A stretch of 60,000 bases of DNA from Membranipora membranacea (Eukaryota; Bryozoa; Gymnolaemata; Cheilostomatida; Membraniporidae), in NCBI GenBank assembly GCA_914767715.1, contig OU612069.1:8186001-8246000 (forward strand). The letters are read 5' to 3'. The notes below the pieces were generated by a model, which was not told the origin of the DNA, did not search any database, and saw only the letters and a program-made list of their open reading frames with translations. A program made the translations under genes and the position numbers. Shown in pieces: positions 1-14,200 of this stretch. Each line of letters starts with the position of its first letter. Positions within the stretch are counted from its first letter, which is position 1.

Positions 1-1100
1 CAGTTCAAGCCCTCAAACACCTTATTCAAAATCCAGAATATGGAGATTCTCAGATAACCTGGCTGCTAATTAAGCTGACTTGAAATTTACAAAAATATAC
101 CAAGGGAGGGTATCACGCTTTTTTTTCGCTCGGATCAAAAAATAGATTTCGTTCCAACCTACCTCAAAAGGAGAAGCAACTCCTGCCCGTCTCAAATCTG
201 AAATCCGTTTTGTTTTGCGGGTCTCCCTTCTCCGTCAGCACAAACTTTAGTGACGCCCACTTTCGCACTAAAAAAACATGCCAAACGGCAGCAGTAAAAA
301 ATTCAAAGTCTATCACAATCATATGAAACTCTGACCAGTTCAAGCCCTCAAACACCTTATTAAAAATCCAGAATATGGAGATTCTCAGATAACCTGGCTG
401 CTAATTAAGCTGACTTGAAATTTACAAAAACATACCAAGGGAGGGTATCACGCTTTTTTTCCGCTCGGATCAAAAAATAGATTTCGTTCCAACCTACCTC
501 AAAAGGAGAAGCAACTCCTGCTCGTCTCAAATCTGAAATCCGTTTTGTTTTGCGGGTCTCCCTTCTCCGTCAGCACCAACTTTAACGACGCCCACTTTCG
601 CACTAAAAAAACATGCCAAACGGCAGCAGTAAAAAATTCAAAGTCTATCACAATGAAACTCTGACCAGTTCAAGCCCTCAAACACCTTATTCAAAATCCA
701 GAATATGGAGATTCTCAGATAACCTGGCTGCTAATTAAGCTGACTTGAAATTTACAAAAATATACCAAGGGAGGGTATCACGCTTTTTTTCGCTCGGATC
801 AAAAAATAGATTTCGTTCCAACCTACCTCAAAAGGAGAAGCAACTCCTGCCCGTCTCAAATCTGAAATCCGTTTTGTTTTGCGGGTCTCCCTTCTCCGTC
901 AGCACAAACTTTAGTGACGCCCACTTTCGCACTAAAAAAACATGCCAAACGGCAGCAGTAAAAAATTCAAAGTCTATCACAATCATATGAAACTCTGACC
1001 AGTTCAAGCCCTCAAACACCTTATTAAAAATCCAGAATATGGAGATTCTCAGATAACCTGGCTGCTAATTAAGCTGACTTGAAATTTACAAAAACATACC
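1..1100. repeat. Two-monomer duplication at the left end (~665 bp offset)
   Basis: Monomer 1 (1-335) and monomer 3 (from 666) share the rare variants ctgcccgtctc and acaaactttagtgacg. The following monomers (2 and 4) share ttattaaaaatcc, where most copies have ttattcaaaatcc. The pair was therefore copied as a 2-monomer block. The copies differ by indels: the T tract has 7 rather than 8 T near 784, monomer 2 lost 5 bp near 653 and has ccgctcgg near 461. The left boundary is outside the window. Confidence 0.8.
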
Positions 1101-1489
1101 AAGGGAGGGTATCACGCTTTTTTTTCGCTCGGATCAAAAAATAGATTTCGTTCCAACCTACCTCAAAAGGAGAAGCGACTCCTGCTCGTCTCAAATCTAA
1201 AATCCGTTTTGTTTTGCGGGTCTCCCTTCTCCGTCAGCACCAACTTTAATGACGCCCACTTTCGCACTAAAAAAACATGCCAAACGACAGCAGTAAAAAA
1301 TTCAAAGTCTATCACAATCATATGAAACTCTGACCAGTTCAAGCCCTCAAACACCTTATTCAAAATCCAGAATATGGAGATTCTCAGATAACCTGGCTGC
1401 TAATTAAGCTGACTTGAAACTTACAAAAATATACCAAGGGAGGGTATCACGCTTTTTTTTCGCTCGGATCAAAAAATAGATTTCGTTCC

Positions 1490-4400
1490 AACCTACCTCA
1501 AAAGGAGAAGCAACTCCTGCTCGTCTCAAATCTGAAATCCGTTTTGTTTTGCGGGTCTCCCTTCTCCGTCAGCACAAACTTTAGTGACGCCCACTTTCGC
1601 ACTAAAAAAACATGCCAAACGGCAGCAGTAAAAAATTCAAAGTCTATCACAATCATATGAAACTCTGACCAGTTCAAGCCCTCAAACACCTTATTCAAAA
1701 TCCAGAATATGGAGATTCTCAGATAACCTGGCTGCTAATTAAGCTGACTTGAAATTTACAAAAACATACCAAGGGAGGGTATCACGCTTTTTTTTCGCTC
1801 GGATCAAAAAATAGGTTTCGTTCCAACCTACCTCAAAAGGAGAAGCAACTCCTGCTCGTCTCAAATCTAAAATCTGTTTTGTTTTGCGGGTCTCCCTTCT
1901 CCGTCAGCACCAACTTTAATGACGCCCACTTTCGCACTAAAAAAACATGCCAAACGGCAGCAGTAAAAAATTCAAAGTCTATCACAATCATATGAAACTC
2001 TGACCAGTTCAAGCCCTCAAACACCTTATTCAAAATCCAGAATATGGAGATTCTCAGATAACCTGGCTGCTAATTAAGCTGACTTGAAATTTACAAAAAT
2101 ATACCAAGGGAGGGTATCACGCTTTTTTTTCGCTCGGATCGAAAAATAGATTTCGTTCCAACCTACCTCAAAAGCAGAAGCAACTCCTGCTCGTCTCAAA
2201 TCTGAAATCCGTTTTGTTTTGCGGGTCTCCCTTCTCCGTCATCACCAACTTTAACGACGCCCACTTTCGCACTAAAAAAACATGCCAAACGGCAGCAGTA
2301 AAAAATTCAAAGTCTATCACAATCATATGAAACTCTGACCAGTTCAAGCCCTCAAACACATCTTTCAAAATCCAGAATATGGAGATTCTCAGATAACCTG
2401 GCTGCTGATTAAGCTGACTTGAAATTTACAAAAATATACCAAGGGAGGGTATCACGCTTTTTTTTCACTCGGATCAAAAAATAGATTTCGTTCCAACCTA
2501 CCTCAAAAGGAGAAGCAACTCCTGCTCGTCTCAAATCTGAAATCCGTTTTGTTTTGCGGGTCTCCCTTCTCCGTCAGCACCAACTTTAACGACGCCCACT
2601 TTCGCACTAACAAAACATGCCAAACGGCAGCAGTAAAAAATTCAAAGTCTATTACAATCATATGAAACTCTGACCAGTTCAAGCCTTCAAACACCATATT
2701 CAAAATCCAGAATATGGAGATTCTCAGATAACCTGGCTGCTAATTAAGCTGACTTGAAATTTACAAAAATATACCTAGGGAGGGTATCACGCTTTTTTTT
2801 CGCTCGGATCAAAAAATAGATTTCGTTCCAACCTACCTCAAAAGGAGAAGCAACTGCTGCTCGTCTCAAATCTGAAATCCGTTTTGTTTTGCGGGTCTCC
2901 CTTCTCCGTCAGCACCAACTTTAACGACGCCCACTTTCGCACTAAAAAAACATGCCAAACGACAGCAATAAAAAATTCAAAGTCTATCACAATCATATGA
3001 AACTCTGACCAGTTCAAGCCCTCAAACACCTTATTCAAAATCCAGAATATGGAGATTCTCAGATAACCTGGCTGCTAATTAAGCTGACTTGAAATTTACA
3101 AAAATATACCAAGGGAGGGTATCACGCTTTTTTTTCGCTCGGATCAAAAAATAGATTTCGTTCCAACCTACCTCAAAAGGAAAGCAACTCCTGCTCGTCT
3201 CAAATCTGAAATCCGTTTTGTTTTGCGGGTCTCCCTTCTCCGTCAGCACCAACTTTAACAACGCCCACTTTCGCACTAAAAAAACATGCCAAACGGCAGC
3301 AGTAAAAAATTCAAAGTCTATCACAATCATATGAAACTCTGACCAGTTCGAGCCCTCAAACACCTTATTCAAAATCCAGAATATGGAGATTCTCAGATAA
3401 CCTGGCTGCTAATTAAGCTGACTTGAAATTTACATAAATATACCAAGGGAGGGTATCACGCTTTTTTTTCGCTCGGATCAGAAAATAGATTTCGTTCCAA
3501 CCTACCTCAAAAGGAGAAGCAACTCCTGCTCTCTCAAATCTGAAATTCGTTTTGTTTTGCGGGTCTCCCTTCTCCGTCAGCACCAACTTTAACGACGCCC
3601 ACTTTCGCACTAAAAAAACATGCCAAACGACAGCAGTAAAAAATTCAAAGTCTATCACAATCATATGAAACTCTGACCAGTTCAAGCCCTCAAACACCTT
3701 ATTCAAAATCCAGAATATGGAGATTCTCAGATAACCTGGCTGCTAATTAAGCTGACTTGAAATTTACAAAAATATACCAAGGGAGGGTATCACGCTTTTT
3801 TTTCGCTCGGATCAAAAAATAGATTTCGTTCCAACCTACCTCAAAAGGAGAAGCAACTCCAGCTCGTCTCAAATCTGAAATCCGTTTTGTTTTGCGGGTC
3901 TCCCTTTTCCGTCAGCACCAACTTTAACAACACCCACTTTCGCACTAAAAAAACATGCAAAACGGCAGCAGTAAAAATTCAAAGTCTATCACAATCATAT
4001 GAAACTCTGACCAGTTCGAGCCCTCAAACACCTTATTCAAAATCCAGAATATGGAGATTCTCAGATAACCTGGCTGCTAATTAAGCTGACTTGAAATTTA
4101 CAAAAATATACCAAGGGAGGGTATCACGCTTTTTTTTCGCTCGGATCAGAAAATAGATTTCGTTCCAACCTACCTCAAAAGGAGAAGCAACTCCTGCTCT
4201 CTCAAATCTGAAATTTGTTTTGTTTTGCGGGTCTCCCTTCTCCGTCAGCACCAACTTTAACGACGCCTACTTTCGCACTAAAAAAACATGCCAAACGACA
4301 GCAGTAAAAAATTCAAAGTCTATCACAGTCATATGAAACTCTGACCAGTTCAAGGCCTCAAACACCTTATTCAAAATCCAGAATATGGAGATTCTCAGAT

Positions 4401-5410
4401 AACCTGGCTGCTAATTAAACTGACTTGAAATTTACAAAAATATACCAAGGGAGGGTATCACGCTTTTTTTTCGCTCGGAACAAAAAATAGATTTCGTTCC
4501 AACCTACCTCAAAAGGAGAAGCAACTCCTGCTCGTCTCAAATCTGAAATCCGTTTTGTTTTGCGGGTCTCCTTTCTCCGTCAGCACCAACTTTAACGACG
4601 CCCACTTTCGCACTAAAAAAACATGCCAAACAACAGCAGTAAAAAATTCAAAGTCTATCACAATCGTATTAAACTCTGACCAGTTCGAGCCCTCAAACAC
4701 CTTATTCAAAATCCAGAATATGGAGATTTTCAGATAACCTGGCTGCTAATTAAGCTGACTTGAAATTTACAAAAATATACCAAGGGAGGGTATCACGCTT
4801 TTTTTCGCTCGGATCAAAAAATAGATTTCGTTCCAACCTACCTCAAAAGCAGAAGCAACTCCTGCTCGTCTCAAATCTGAAATCCGTTTTGGTTTGCGGG
4901 TCTCCCTTCTCCGTCATCACCAACTTTAGTGACGCCCACTTTCGCACTAAAAAAACATGCCAAACGGCAGCAGTAAAAAATTCAAAGTCTATCACAATCA
5001 TATGAAACTCTGACCAGTTCAAGCCCTCAAACACCTTATTCAAAATCCAGAATATGGAGATTCTCAGATAACCTGGCTGCTAATTAAACTGACTTGAAAT
5101 TTACAAAAATATACCAAGGGAGGGTATCACGCTTTTTTTTCGCTCGGAACAAAAAATAGATTTCGTTCCAACCTACCTCAAAAGGAGAAGCAACTCCTGC
5201 TCGTCTCAAATCTGAAATCCGTTTTGTTTTGCGGGTCTCCTTTCTCCGTCAGCACCAACTTTAACGACGCCCACTTTCGCACTAAAAAAACATGCCAAAC
5301 AACAGCAGTAAAAAATTCAAAGTCTATCACAATCGTATTAAACTCTGACCAGTTCGAGCCCTCAAACACCTTATTCAAACTCCAGAATATGGAGATTCTC
5401 AGATAACCTG
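1490..5410. repeat. Left copy of a multi-monomer block, related to 11.2-13.4 kb
   Basis: The monomer at 2168 (cacatctttcaaaatcc, cctcaaaagcag, ccgtcatcacc) matches one at 11540, and that at 2503 (ctaacaaaacatg, aacaccatattc) matches 11875, both at an offset of 9372. From about 3480 to 4710 the same order of variants recurs at 12180-13410, at an offset of about 8703. Markers include aaattcg, ctccagctcg, aaatttg with gcctac, and tcgtattaaac. The change of 669 bp means two monomers (2838 and 3173 here) are missing from the right copy. The 4509 type is repeated at 5178, a local 670-bp duplication. No gene is present. Confidence 0.8.
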
Positions 5411-5418
5411 GCTGCTAA

Positions 5419-7420
5419 TTAAGCTGACTTGAAATTTACAAAAATATACCAAGGGAGGGTATCACGCTTTTTTTTCGCTCGGATCAGAAAATAGATTTTG
5501 TTCCAACCTACCTCAAAAGGAGAAGCAACTCCTGCTCTCTCAAATCTGAAATCCGTTTTGTTTTGCGGGTCTCCCTTCTCCGTCAGCACCAACTTTAAGG
5601 ACGCCCACTTTCGCACTAAAAAAACATGCCAAACGACAGCAGTAAAAAATTCAAAGTTTATCACAATCATATGAAACTCTGACCAGTTCAAGCCCTCAAA
5701 CACCTTATTCAAAATCCAGAATAAGGAGATTCTCTGATAACCTGGCTGCTAATTAAGCTGACTTGAAATTTACAAAAATATACCAATGGAGGGTATCACG
5801 CTTTTTTTTCGCTCGGATCAAAAAATAGATTTCGTTCCAACCTACCTCAAAAGGAGAAGCAACTCCTGCTCGTCTCAAATCTGAAATCCGTTTTGTTTTG
5901 CGGGTCTCCCTTCTCCGTCAGCACCAACTTTAACAATGCCCACTTTCGCACTAAAAAAACATGCCAAACGGCAGCAGTAAAAAATTCAAAGTCTATCACA
6001 ATCATATGAAACTCTGACCAGTTCGAGCCCTCAAACACCTTATTCAAAATCCAGAATATGGAGATACTCAGATAACCTGGCTGCTAATTAAGCTGACTTG
6101 AAATTTACAAAAATATACCAAGGGAGGGTATCACGCTTTTTTTTCGCTCGGATCAAAAAATAGATTTCGTTCCAACCTACCTCAAAAGGAGAAGCAACTC
6201 CTGCTCGTCTCAAATCTGAAATCCGTTTTGTTTTGCGGGTCTCCCTTCTCCGTCAGCACCAACTTTAACAACGCCCACTTTCGCACTAAAAAAACATGCC
6301 AAACGGCAGCAGTAAAAAATTCAAAGTCTATCACAATCATATGAAACTCTGACCAGTTCAAGCCCTCAAACACCTTTTTCAAAATCCAGAATATGGAGAT
6401 TCTCAGATAACCTGGCTGCTAATTAAGCTGACTTGAAATTTACAAAAATATATCAAGGGAGGGTATCACGCTTTTTTTTCGCTCAGAACAAAAAATAGAT
6501 TTCGTTCCAACCTACCTCAAAAGGAGAAGCAACTCCTGCTCGTCTCAAATCTGAAATCCGTTTTGTTTTGCGGGTCTCCCTTCTCCGTCAGCACCAACTT
6601 TAAGGACGCCCACTTTCGCACTAAAAAAACATGCCAAACGACAGCAGTAAAAAATTCAAAGTTTATCACAATCATATGAAACTCTGACCAGTTCAAGCCC
6701 TCAAACACCTTATTCAAAATCCAGAATAAGGAGATTCTCAGATAACCTGGCTGCTAATTAAGCTGACTTGAAATTTGCAAAAATATACCAATGGAGGGTA
6801 TCACGCTTTTTTTTCGCTCGGATCAAAAAATAGATTTCGTTCCAACCTACTCAAAAGGAGAAGCAACTCCTGCTCGTCTCAAATCTGAAATCCGTTTTGT
6901 TTTGCGGGTCTCCCTTCTCCGTCAGCACCAACTTTAACAATGCCCACTTTCGCACTAAAAAAACATGCCAAACGGCAGCAGTAAAAAATTCAAAGTCTAT
7001 CACAATCATATGAAACTCTGACCAGTTCGAGCCCTCAAACACCTTATTCAAAATCCAGAATATGGAGATACTCAGATAACCTGGCTGCTAATTAAGCTGA
7101 CTTGAAATTTACAAAAATATACCAAGGGAGGGTATCACGCTTTTTTTTCGCTCGGATCAAAAAATGGATTTCGTTCCAATCTACCTCAAAAGGAGAAGCA
7201 ACTCCTGCTCGTCTCAAATCTGAAATCCGTTTTGTTTTGCGGGTGTCCCTTCTTCGTCAGCACCAACTTTAACGACGCCCACTTTCGCACTAAAAAAACA
7301 TGCCAAACGGCAGCAGTAAAAAATTCAAAGTCTATCACAATCATATGAAACTCTGACCAGTTCAAGCCCTCAAACACCTTATTCAAAATCCAGAATATGG
7401 AGATACTCAGATAACCTGGC
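5419..7420. repeat. Multi-monomer block copied at ~9.4-10.4 kb and ~13.45-14.4 kb
   Basis: A recognisable run of variants is shared: aaggacgcc with gtttatcac and cagaataagg, then accaatggaggg with acaatgccc, then gtgtcccttcttcg. The run appears at 5419-6050, again at 9437-10065 (offset 4018, 12 monomers) and at 13450-14078 (offset 8031, 24 monomers). The gtgtcccttcttcg monomer at 7186 matches 10200 (offset 3014, nine monomers) and 14213. A second aaggacg/gtttatcac copy sits at 6517. These offsets show repeated block copying, not one clean HOR. Confidence 0.8.
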
Positions 7421-7426
7421 TGCTAA

Positions 7427-9436
7427 TTAAGCTGACTTGAAATTTACAAAAATATACCAAGGGAGGGTATCACGCTTTTTATTCGCTCGGATCAAAAAAT
7501 AGATTTCGTTCCAACCTACCTCAAAAGGAGAAGCAACTCCTGCTCTCTCAAATCTGAAATCCGTTTTGTTTTGCGGGTCTCCCTTCTCCGTCAGCACCAA
7601 CTTTAACGACGCCCACTTTCGCACTAAAAAAACATGGCAAATGGCAGCAGTAAAAAATTCAAAGTCTATCACAATCATATGAAACTCTGACCAGTTCAAG
7701 CCCTCAAACACCTTTTCTCAAAATCCAGAATACGGAGATTCTCAGATAACCTGGCTGCTAATTAAGCTGACTTGAAATTTACAAAAATATACCAAGGGAG
7801 GGTATCACGCTTTTTTTTCGCTCGGATCAAAAAATAGATTTCGTTCCAACCTACCTCAAAAGGAGAAGTAACTCCTGCTCGTCTCAAATCTGAAATCCGT
7901 TTTGTTTTGCGGGTCTCCCTTCTCCGTCAGCACCAACTTTAACAACGCCCACTTTCGCACTAAAAAAACATGCCAAACGGCAGCAGTAAAAAATTCAAAG
8001 TCTATCACAATCATATGAAACTCTGACCAGTTCAAGCCCTCAAACACCTTTTTCAAAATCCAGAATATGGAGATTCTCAGATAACCTGGCTGCTAATTAA
8101 GCTGACTTGAAATTTACAAAAATATACCAAGGGAGGGTATCACGCTTTTTTTTCGCTCGGAACAAAAAATAGATTTCGTTCCAACCTACCTCAAAAGGAG
8201 AAGCAACTCCTGCTCGTCTCAAATCTGAAATCCGTTTTGTTTTGCGGGTCTCCTTTCTCCGTCAGCACCAACTTTAACGACGCCCACTTTCGCACTAAAA
8301 AAACATGCCAAACAACAGCAGTAAAAAATTCAAAGTCTATCACAATCGTATTAAACTCTGACCAGTTCGAGCCCTCAAACACCTTATTCAAAATCCAGAA
8401 TATGGAGATTCTCAGATAACCTGGCTGCTAATTAAGCTGACTTGAAATTTACAAAAATATACCAAGGGAGGGTATCACGCTTTTTTTTCGCTCGGATCAG
8501 AAAATAGATTTTGTTCCAACCTACCTCAAAAGGAGAAGCAACTCCTGCTCTCTCAAATCTGAAATCCGTTTTGTTTTGCGGGTCTCCCTTCTCCGTCAGC
8601 ACCAACTTTAACGACGCCCACTTTCGCACTAAAAAAACATGGCAAATGGCAGCAGTAAAAAATTCAAAGTCTATCACAATCATATGAAACTCTGACCAGT
8701 TCAAGCCCTCAAACACCTTTTCTCAAAATCCAGAATACGGAGATTCTCAGATAACCTGGCTGCTAATTAAGCTGACTTGAAATTTACAAAAATATACCAA
8801 GGGAGGGTATCACGCTTTTTTTTCGCTCGGATCAAAAAATAGATTTCGTTCCAACCTACCTCAAAAGGAGAAGTAACTCCTGCTCGTCTCAAATCTGAAA
8901 TCCGTTTTGTTTTGCGGGTCTCCCTTCTCCGTCAGCACCAACTTTAACAACGCCCACTTTCGCACTAAAAAAACATGCCAAACGGCAGCAGTAAAAAATT
9001 CAAAGTCTATCACAATCATATGAAACTCTGACCAGTTCAAGCCCTCAAACACCTTTTTCAAAATCCAGAATATGGAGATTCTCAGATAACCTGGCTGCTA
9101 ATTAAGCTGACTTGAAATTTACAAAAATATACCAAGGGAGGGTATCACGCTTTTTTTTCGCTCGGAACAAAAAATAGATTTCGTTCCAACCTACCTCAAA
9201 AGGAGAAGCAACTCCTGCTCGTCTCAAATCTGAAATCCGTTTTGTTTTGCGGGTCTCCTTTCTCCGTCAGCACCAACTTTAACGACGCCCACTTTCGCAC
9301 TAAAAAAACATGCCAAACAACAGCAGTAAAAAATTCAAAGTCTATCACAATCGTATTAAACTCTGACCAGTTCGAGCCCTCAAACACCTTATTCAAAATC
9401 CAGAATATGGAGATTCTCAGATAACCTGGCTGCTAA
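7427..9436. repeat. Three-monomer (1005 bp) tandem duplication
   Basis: Monomers at 7427, 7856 and 8191 are followed by equivalents at 8432, 8861 and 9196, each 1005 bp later. Shared private variants are acatggcaaatgg with ccttttctcaaa and cagaatacgg, then gaagtaactcc, then ctcggaacaaa with tctcctttctcc and tcgtattaaac. The first monomers differ at their left ends (ctttttattcgc at 7480; the 8432 copy has cagaaaatagattttg), so the breakpoint lies inside that monomer. The 7427 type returns at 10441, offset 3014. Confidence 0.85.
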
Positions 9437-11200
9437 TTAAGCTGACTTGAAATTTACAAAAATATACCAAGGGAGGGTATCACGCTTTTTTTTCGCTCGG
9501 ATCAGAAAATAGATTTTGTTCCAACCTACCTCAAAAGGAGAAGCAACTCCTGCTCTCTCAAATCTGAAATCCGTTTTGTTTTGCGGGTCTCCCTTCTCCG
9601 TCAGCACCAACTTTAAGGACGCCCACTTTCGCACTAAAAAAACATGCCAAACGACAGCAGTAAAAAATTCAAAGTTTATCACAATCATATGAAACTCTGA
9701 CCAGTTCAAGCCCTCAAACACCTTATTCAAAATCCAGAATAAGGAGATTCTCAGATAACCTGGCTGCTAATTAAGCTGACTTGAAATTTACAAAAATATA
9801 CCAATGGAGGGTATCACGCTTTTTTTTCGCTCGGATCAAAAAATAGATTTCGTTCCAACCTACCTCAAAAGGAGAAGCAACTCCTGCTCGTCTCAAATCT
9901 GAAATCCGTTTTGTTTTGCGGGTCTCCCTTCTCCGTCAGCACCAACTTTAACAATGCCCACTTTCGCACTAAAAAAACATGCCAAACGGCAGCAGTAAAA
10001 AATTCAAAGTCTATCACAATCATATGAAACTCTGACCAGTTCGAGCCCTCAAACACCTTATTCAAAATCCAGAATATGGAGATACTCAGATAACCTGGCT
10101 GCTAATTAAGCTGACTTGAAATTTACAAAAATATACCAAGGGAGGGTATCACGCTTTTTTTTCGCTCGGATCAAAAAATAGATTTCGTTCCAATCTACCT
10201 CAAAAGGAGAAGCAACTCCTGCTCGTCTCAAATCTGAAATCCGTTTTGTTTTGCGGGTGTCCCTTCTTCGTCAGCACCAACTTTAACGACGCCCACTTTC
10301 GCACTAAAAAAACATGCCAAACGGCAGCAGTAAAAAATTCAAAGTCTATCACAATCATATGAAACTCTGACCAGTTCAAGCCCTCAAACACCTTATTCAA
10401 AATCCAGAATATGGAGATACTCAGATAACCTGGCTGCTAATTAAGCTGACTTGAAATTTACAAAAATATACCAAGGGAGGGTATCACGCTTTTTATTCGC
10501 TCGGATCAAAAAATAGATTTCGTTCCAACCTACCTCAAAAGGAGAAGCAAATCCTGCTCTCTCAAATCTGAAATCCGTTTTGTTTTGCGGGTCTCCCTTC
10601 TCCGTCAGCACCAACTTTAACGACGCCCACTTTCGCACTAAAAAAACATGGCAAATGGCAGCAGTAAAAAATTCAAAGTCTATCACAATCATATGAAACT
10701 CTGACCAGTTCAAGCCCTCAAACACCTTTTCTCAAAATCCAGAATACGGAGATTCTCAGATAACCTGGCTGCTAATTAAGCTGACTTGAAATTTACAAAA
10801 ATATACCAAGGGAGGGTATCACGCTTTTTTTTCGCTCGGATCAAAAAATAGATTTCGTTCCAACCTACCTCAAAAGGAGAAGCAACTCCTGCTCGTCTCA
10901 AATCTGAAATCCGTTTTGTTTTGCGGGTCTCCCTTCTCCGTCAGCACCAACTTTAACGACGCCCACTTTCGCACTAAAAAAACATGCCAAACGGCAGCAG
11001 TAAAAAATTCAAAGTCTATCACAATCATATGAAACTCTGACCAGTTCAAGCCCTCAAACACCTTTTTCAAAATCCAGAATATGGAGATTCTCAGATAACC
11101 TGGCTGCTAATTAAGCTGACTTGAAATTTACAAAAATATACCAAGGGAGGGTATCACGCTTTTTTTTCGATCGGATCAAAAAATAGATTTCGTTTCAACC
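9437..11200. repeat. Nine-monomer-offset copy of the 6.5-8 kb stretch
   Basis: The order aaggacg/gtttatcac, accaatggaggg, gtgtcccttcttcg, then ctttttattcgc with catggcaaatgg repeats the order seen from about 6517 to 7711, shifted by 3014 bp. Small differences separate the copies, for example gcaaatcctgc near 10547 in this copy. After 10870 the similarity ends and majority-type monomers follow. Confidence 0.78.
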
Positions 11201-14200
11201 AACCTCAAAAGGAGAAGCAACTCCTGCTCGTCTCAAATCTGAAATCCGTTTTGTTTTGCGGGTCTCCCTTCTCCGTCAGCACAAACTTTAGTGACGCCCA
11301 CTTTCGCACTAAAAAAACATGCCAAACGGCAGCAGTAAAAAATTCAAAGTCTATCACAATCATATGAAACTCTGACCAGTTCAAGCCCTCAAACACCTTA
11401 TTCAAAATCCAGAATATGGAGATTCTCAGATAACCTGGCTGCTAATTAAGCTGACTTGAAATTTACAAAAATATACCAAGGGAGGGTATCACGCTTTTTT
11501 TTCGCTCGGATCGAAAAATAGATTTCGTTCCAACCTACCTCAAAAGCAGAAGCAACTCCTGCTCGTCTCAAATCTGAAATCCGTTTTGGTTTGCGGGTCT
11601 CCCTTCTCCGTCATCACCAACTTTAACGACGCCCACTTTCGCACTAAAAAAACATGCCAAACGGCAGCAGTAAAAAATTCAAAGTCTATCACAATCATAT
11701 GAAACTCTGACCAGTTCAAGCCCTCAAACACATCTTTCAAAATCCAGAACATGGAGATTCTCAGATAACCTGGCTGCTGATTAAGCTGACTTGAAATTTA
11801 CAAAAATATACCAAGGGAGGGTATCACGCTTTTTTTTCACTCGGATCAAAAAATAGATTTCGTTCCAACCTACCTCAAAAGGAGAAGCAACTCCTGCTCG
11901 TCTCAAATCTGAAATCCGTTTTGTTTTGCGGGTCTCCCTTCTCCGTCAGCACCAACTTTAACGACGCCCACTTTCGCACTAACAAAACATGCCAAACGGC
12001 AGCAGTAAAAAATTCAAAGTCTATTACAATCATATGAAACTCTGACCAGTTCAAGCCTTCAAACACCATATTCAAAATCCAGAATATGGAGATTCTCAGA
12101 TAACCTGGCTGCTAATTAAGCTGACTTGAAATTTACAAAAATATACCTAGGGAGGGTATCACGCTTTTTTTTCGCTCGGATCAGAAAATAGATTTCGTTC
12201 CAACCTACCTCAAAAGGAGAAGCAACTCCTGCTCTCTCAAATCTGAAATTCGTTTTGTTTTGCGGGTCTCCCTTCTCCGTCAGCACCAACTTTAACGACG
12301 CCCACTTTCGCACTAAAAAAACATGCCAAACGACAGCAGTAAAAAATTCAAAGTCTATCACAATCATATGAAACTCTGACCAGTTCAAGCCCTCAAACAC
12401 CTTATTCAAAATCCAGAATATGGAGATTCTCAGATAACCTGGCTGCTAATTAAGCTGACTTGAAATTTACAAAAATATACCAAGGGAGGGTATCACGCTT
12501 TTTTTTCGCTCGGATCAAAAAATAGATTTCGTTCCAACCTACCTCAAAAGGAGAAGCAACTCCAGCTCGTCTCAAATCTGAAATCCGTTTTGTTTTGCGG
12601 GTCTCCCTTTTCCGTCAGCACCAACTTTAACAACGCCCACTTTCGCACTAAAAAAACATGCCAAACGGCAGCAGTAAAAATTCAAAGTCTATCACAATCA
12701 TATGAAACTCTGACCAGTTCGAGCCCTCAAACACCTTATTCAAAATCCAGAATATGGAGATTCTCAGATAACCTGGCTGCTAATTAAGCTGACTTGAAGT
12801 TTACAAAAATATACCAAGGGAGGGTATCACGCTTTTTTTTCGCTCGGATCAGAAAATAGATTTCGTTCCAACCTACCTCAAAAGGAGAAGCAACTCCTGC
12901 TCTCTCAAATCTGAAATTTGTTTTGTTTTGCGGGTCTTCCTTCTCCGTCAGCACCAACTTTAACGACGCCTACTTTCGCACTAAAAAAACATGCCAAACG
13001 ACAGCAGTAAAAAATTCAAAGTCTATCACAGTCATATGAAACTCTGACCAGTTCAAGGCCTCAAACACCTTATTCAAAATCCAGAATATGGAGATTCTCA
13101 GATAACCTGGCTGCTAATTAAACTGACTTGAAATTTACAAAAATATACCAAGGGAGGGTATCACGCTTTTTTTTGGCTCGGAACAAAAAATAGATTTCGT
13201 TCCAACCTACCTCAAAAGGAGAAGCAACTCCTGCTCGTCTCAAATCTGAAATCCGTTTTGTTTTGCGGGTCTCCTTTCTCCGTCAGCACCAACTTTAACG
13301 ACGCCCACTTTCGCACTAAAAAAACATGCCAAACAACAGCAGTAAATTCAAAGTCTATCACAATCGTATTAAACTCTGACCAGTTCGAGCCCTCAAACAC
13401 CTTATTCAAAATCCAGAATATGGAGATTCTCAGATAACCTGGCTGCTAATTAAGCTGACTTGAAATTTACAAAAATATACCAAGGGAGGGTATCACGCTT
13501 TTTTTTCGCTCGGATCAGAAAATAGATTTTGTTCCAACCTACCTCAAAAGGAGAAGCAACTCCTGCTCTCTCAAATCTGAAATCCGTTTTGTTTTGCGGG
13601 TCTCCCTTCTCCGTCAGCACCAACTTTAAGGACGCCCACTTTCGCACTAAAAAAACATGCCAAACGACAGCAGTAAAAAATTCAAAGTTTATCACAATCA
13701 TATGAAACTCTGACCAGTTCAAGCCCTCAAACACCTTATTCAAAATCCAGAATAAGGAGATTCTCAGATAACCTGGCTGCTAATTAAGCTGACTTGAAAT
13801 TTACAAAAATATACCAATGGAGGGTATCACGCTTTTTTTTCGCTCGGATCAAAAAATAGATTTCGTTCCAACCTACCTCAAAAGGAGAAGCAACTCCTGC
13901 TCGTCTCAAATCTGAAATCCGTTTTGTTTTGCGGGTCTCCCTTCTCCGTCAGCACCAACTTTAACAATGCCCACTTTCGCACTAAAAAAACATGCCAAAC
14001 GGCAGCAGTAAAATATTCAAAGTCTATCACAATCATATGAAACTCTGACCAGTTCGAGCCCTCAAACACCTTATTCAAAATCCAGAATATGGAGATACTC
14101 AGATAACCTGGCTGCTAATTAAGCTGACTTGAAATTTACAAAAATATACCAAGGGAGGGTATCACGCTTTTTTTTCGCTCGGATCAAAAAATAGATTTCG

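Noticed and set aside
2761-2790. Telomere-like acctaggga variant (also near 12148)
   Set aside because: It is a single A-to-T change of accaaggga shared by two copied monomers. No run of telomere repeats occurs anywhere in the window.
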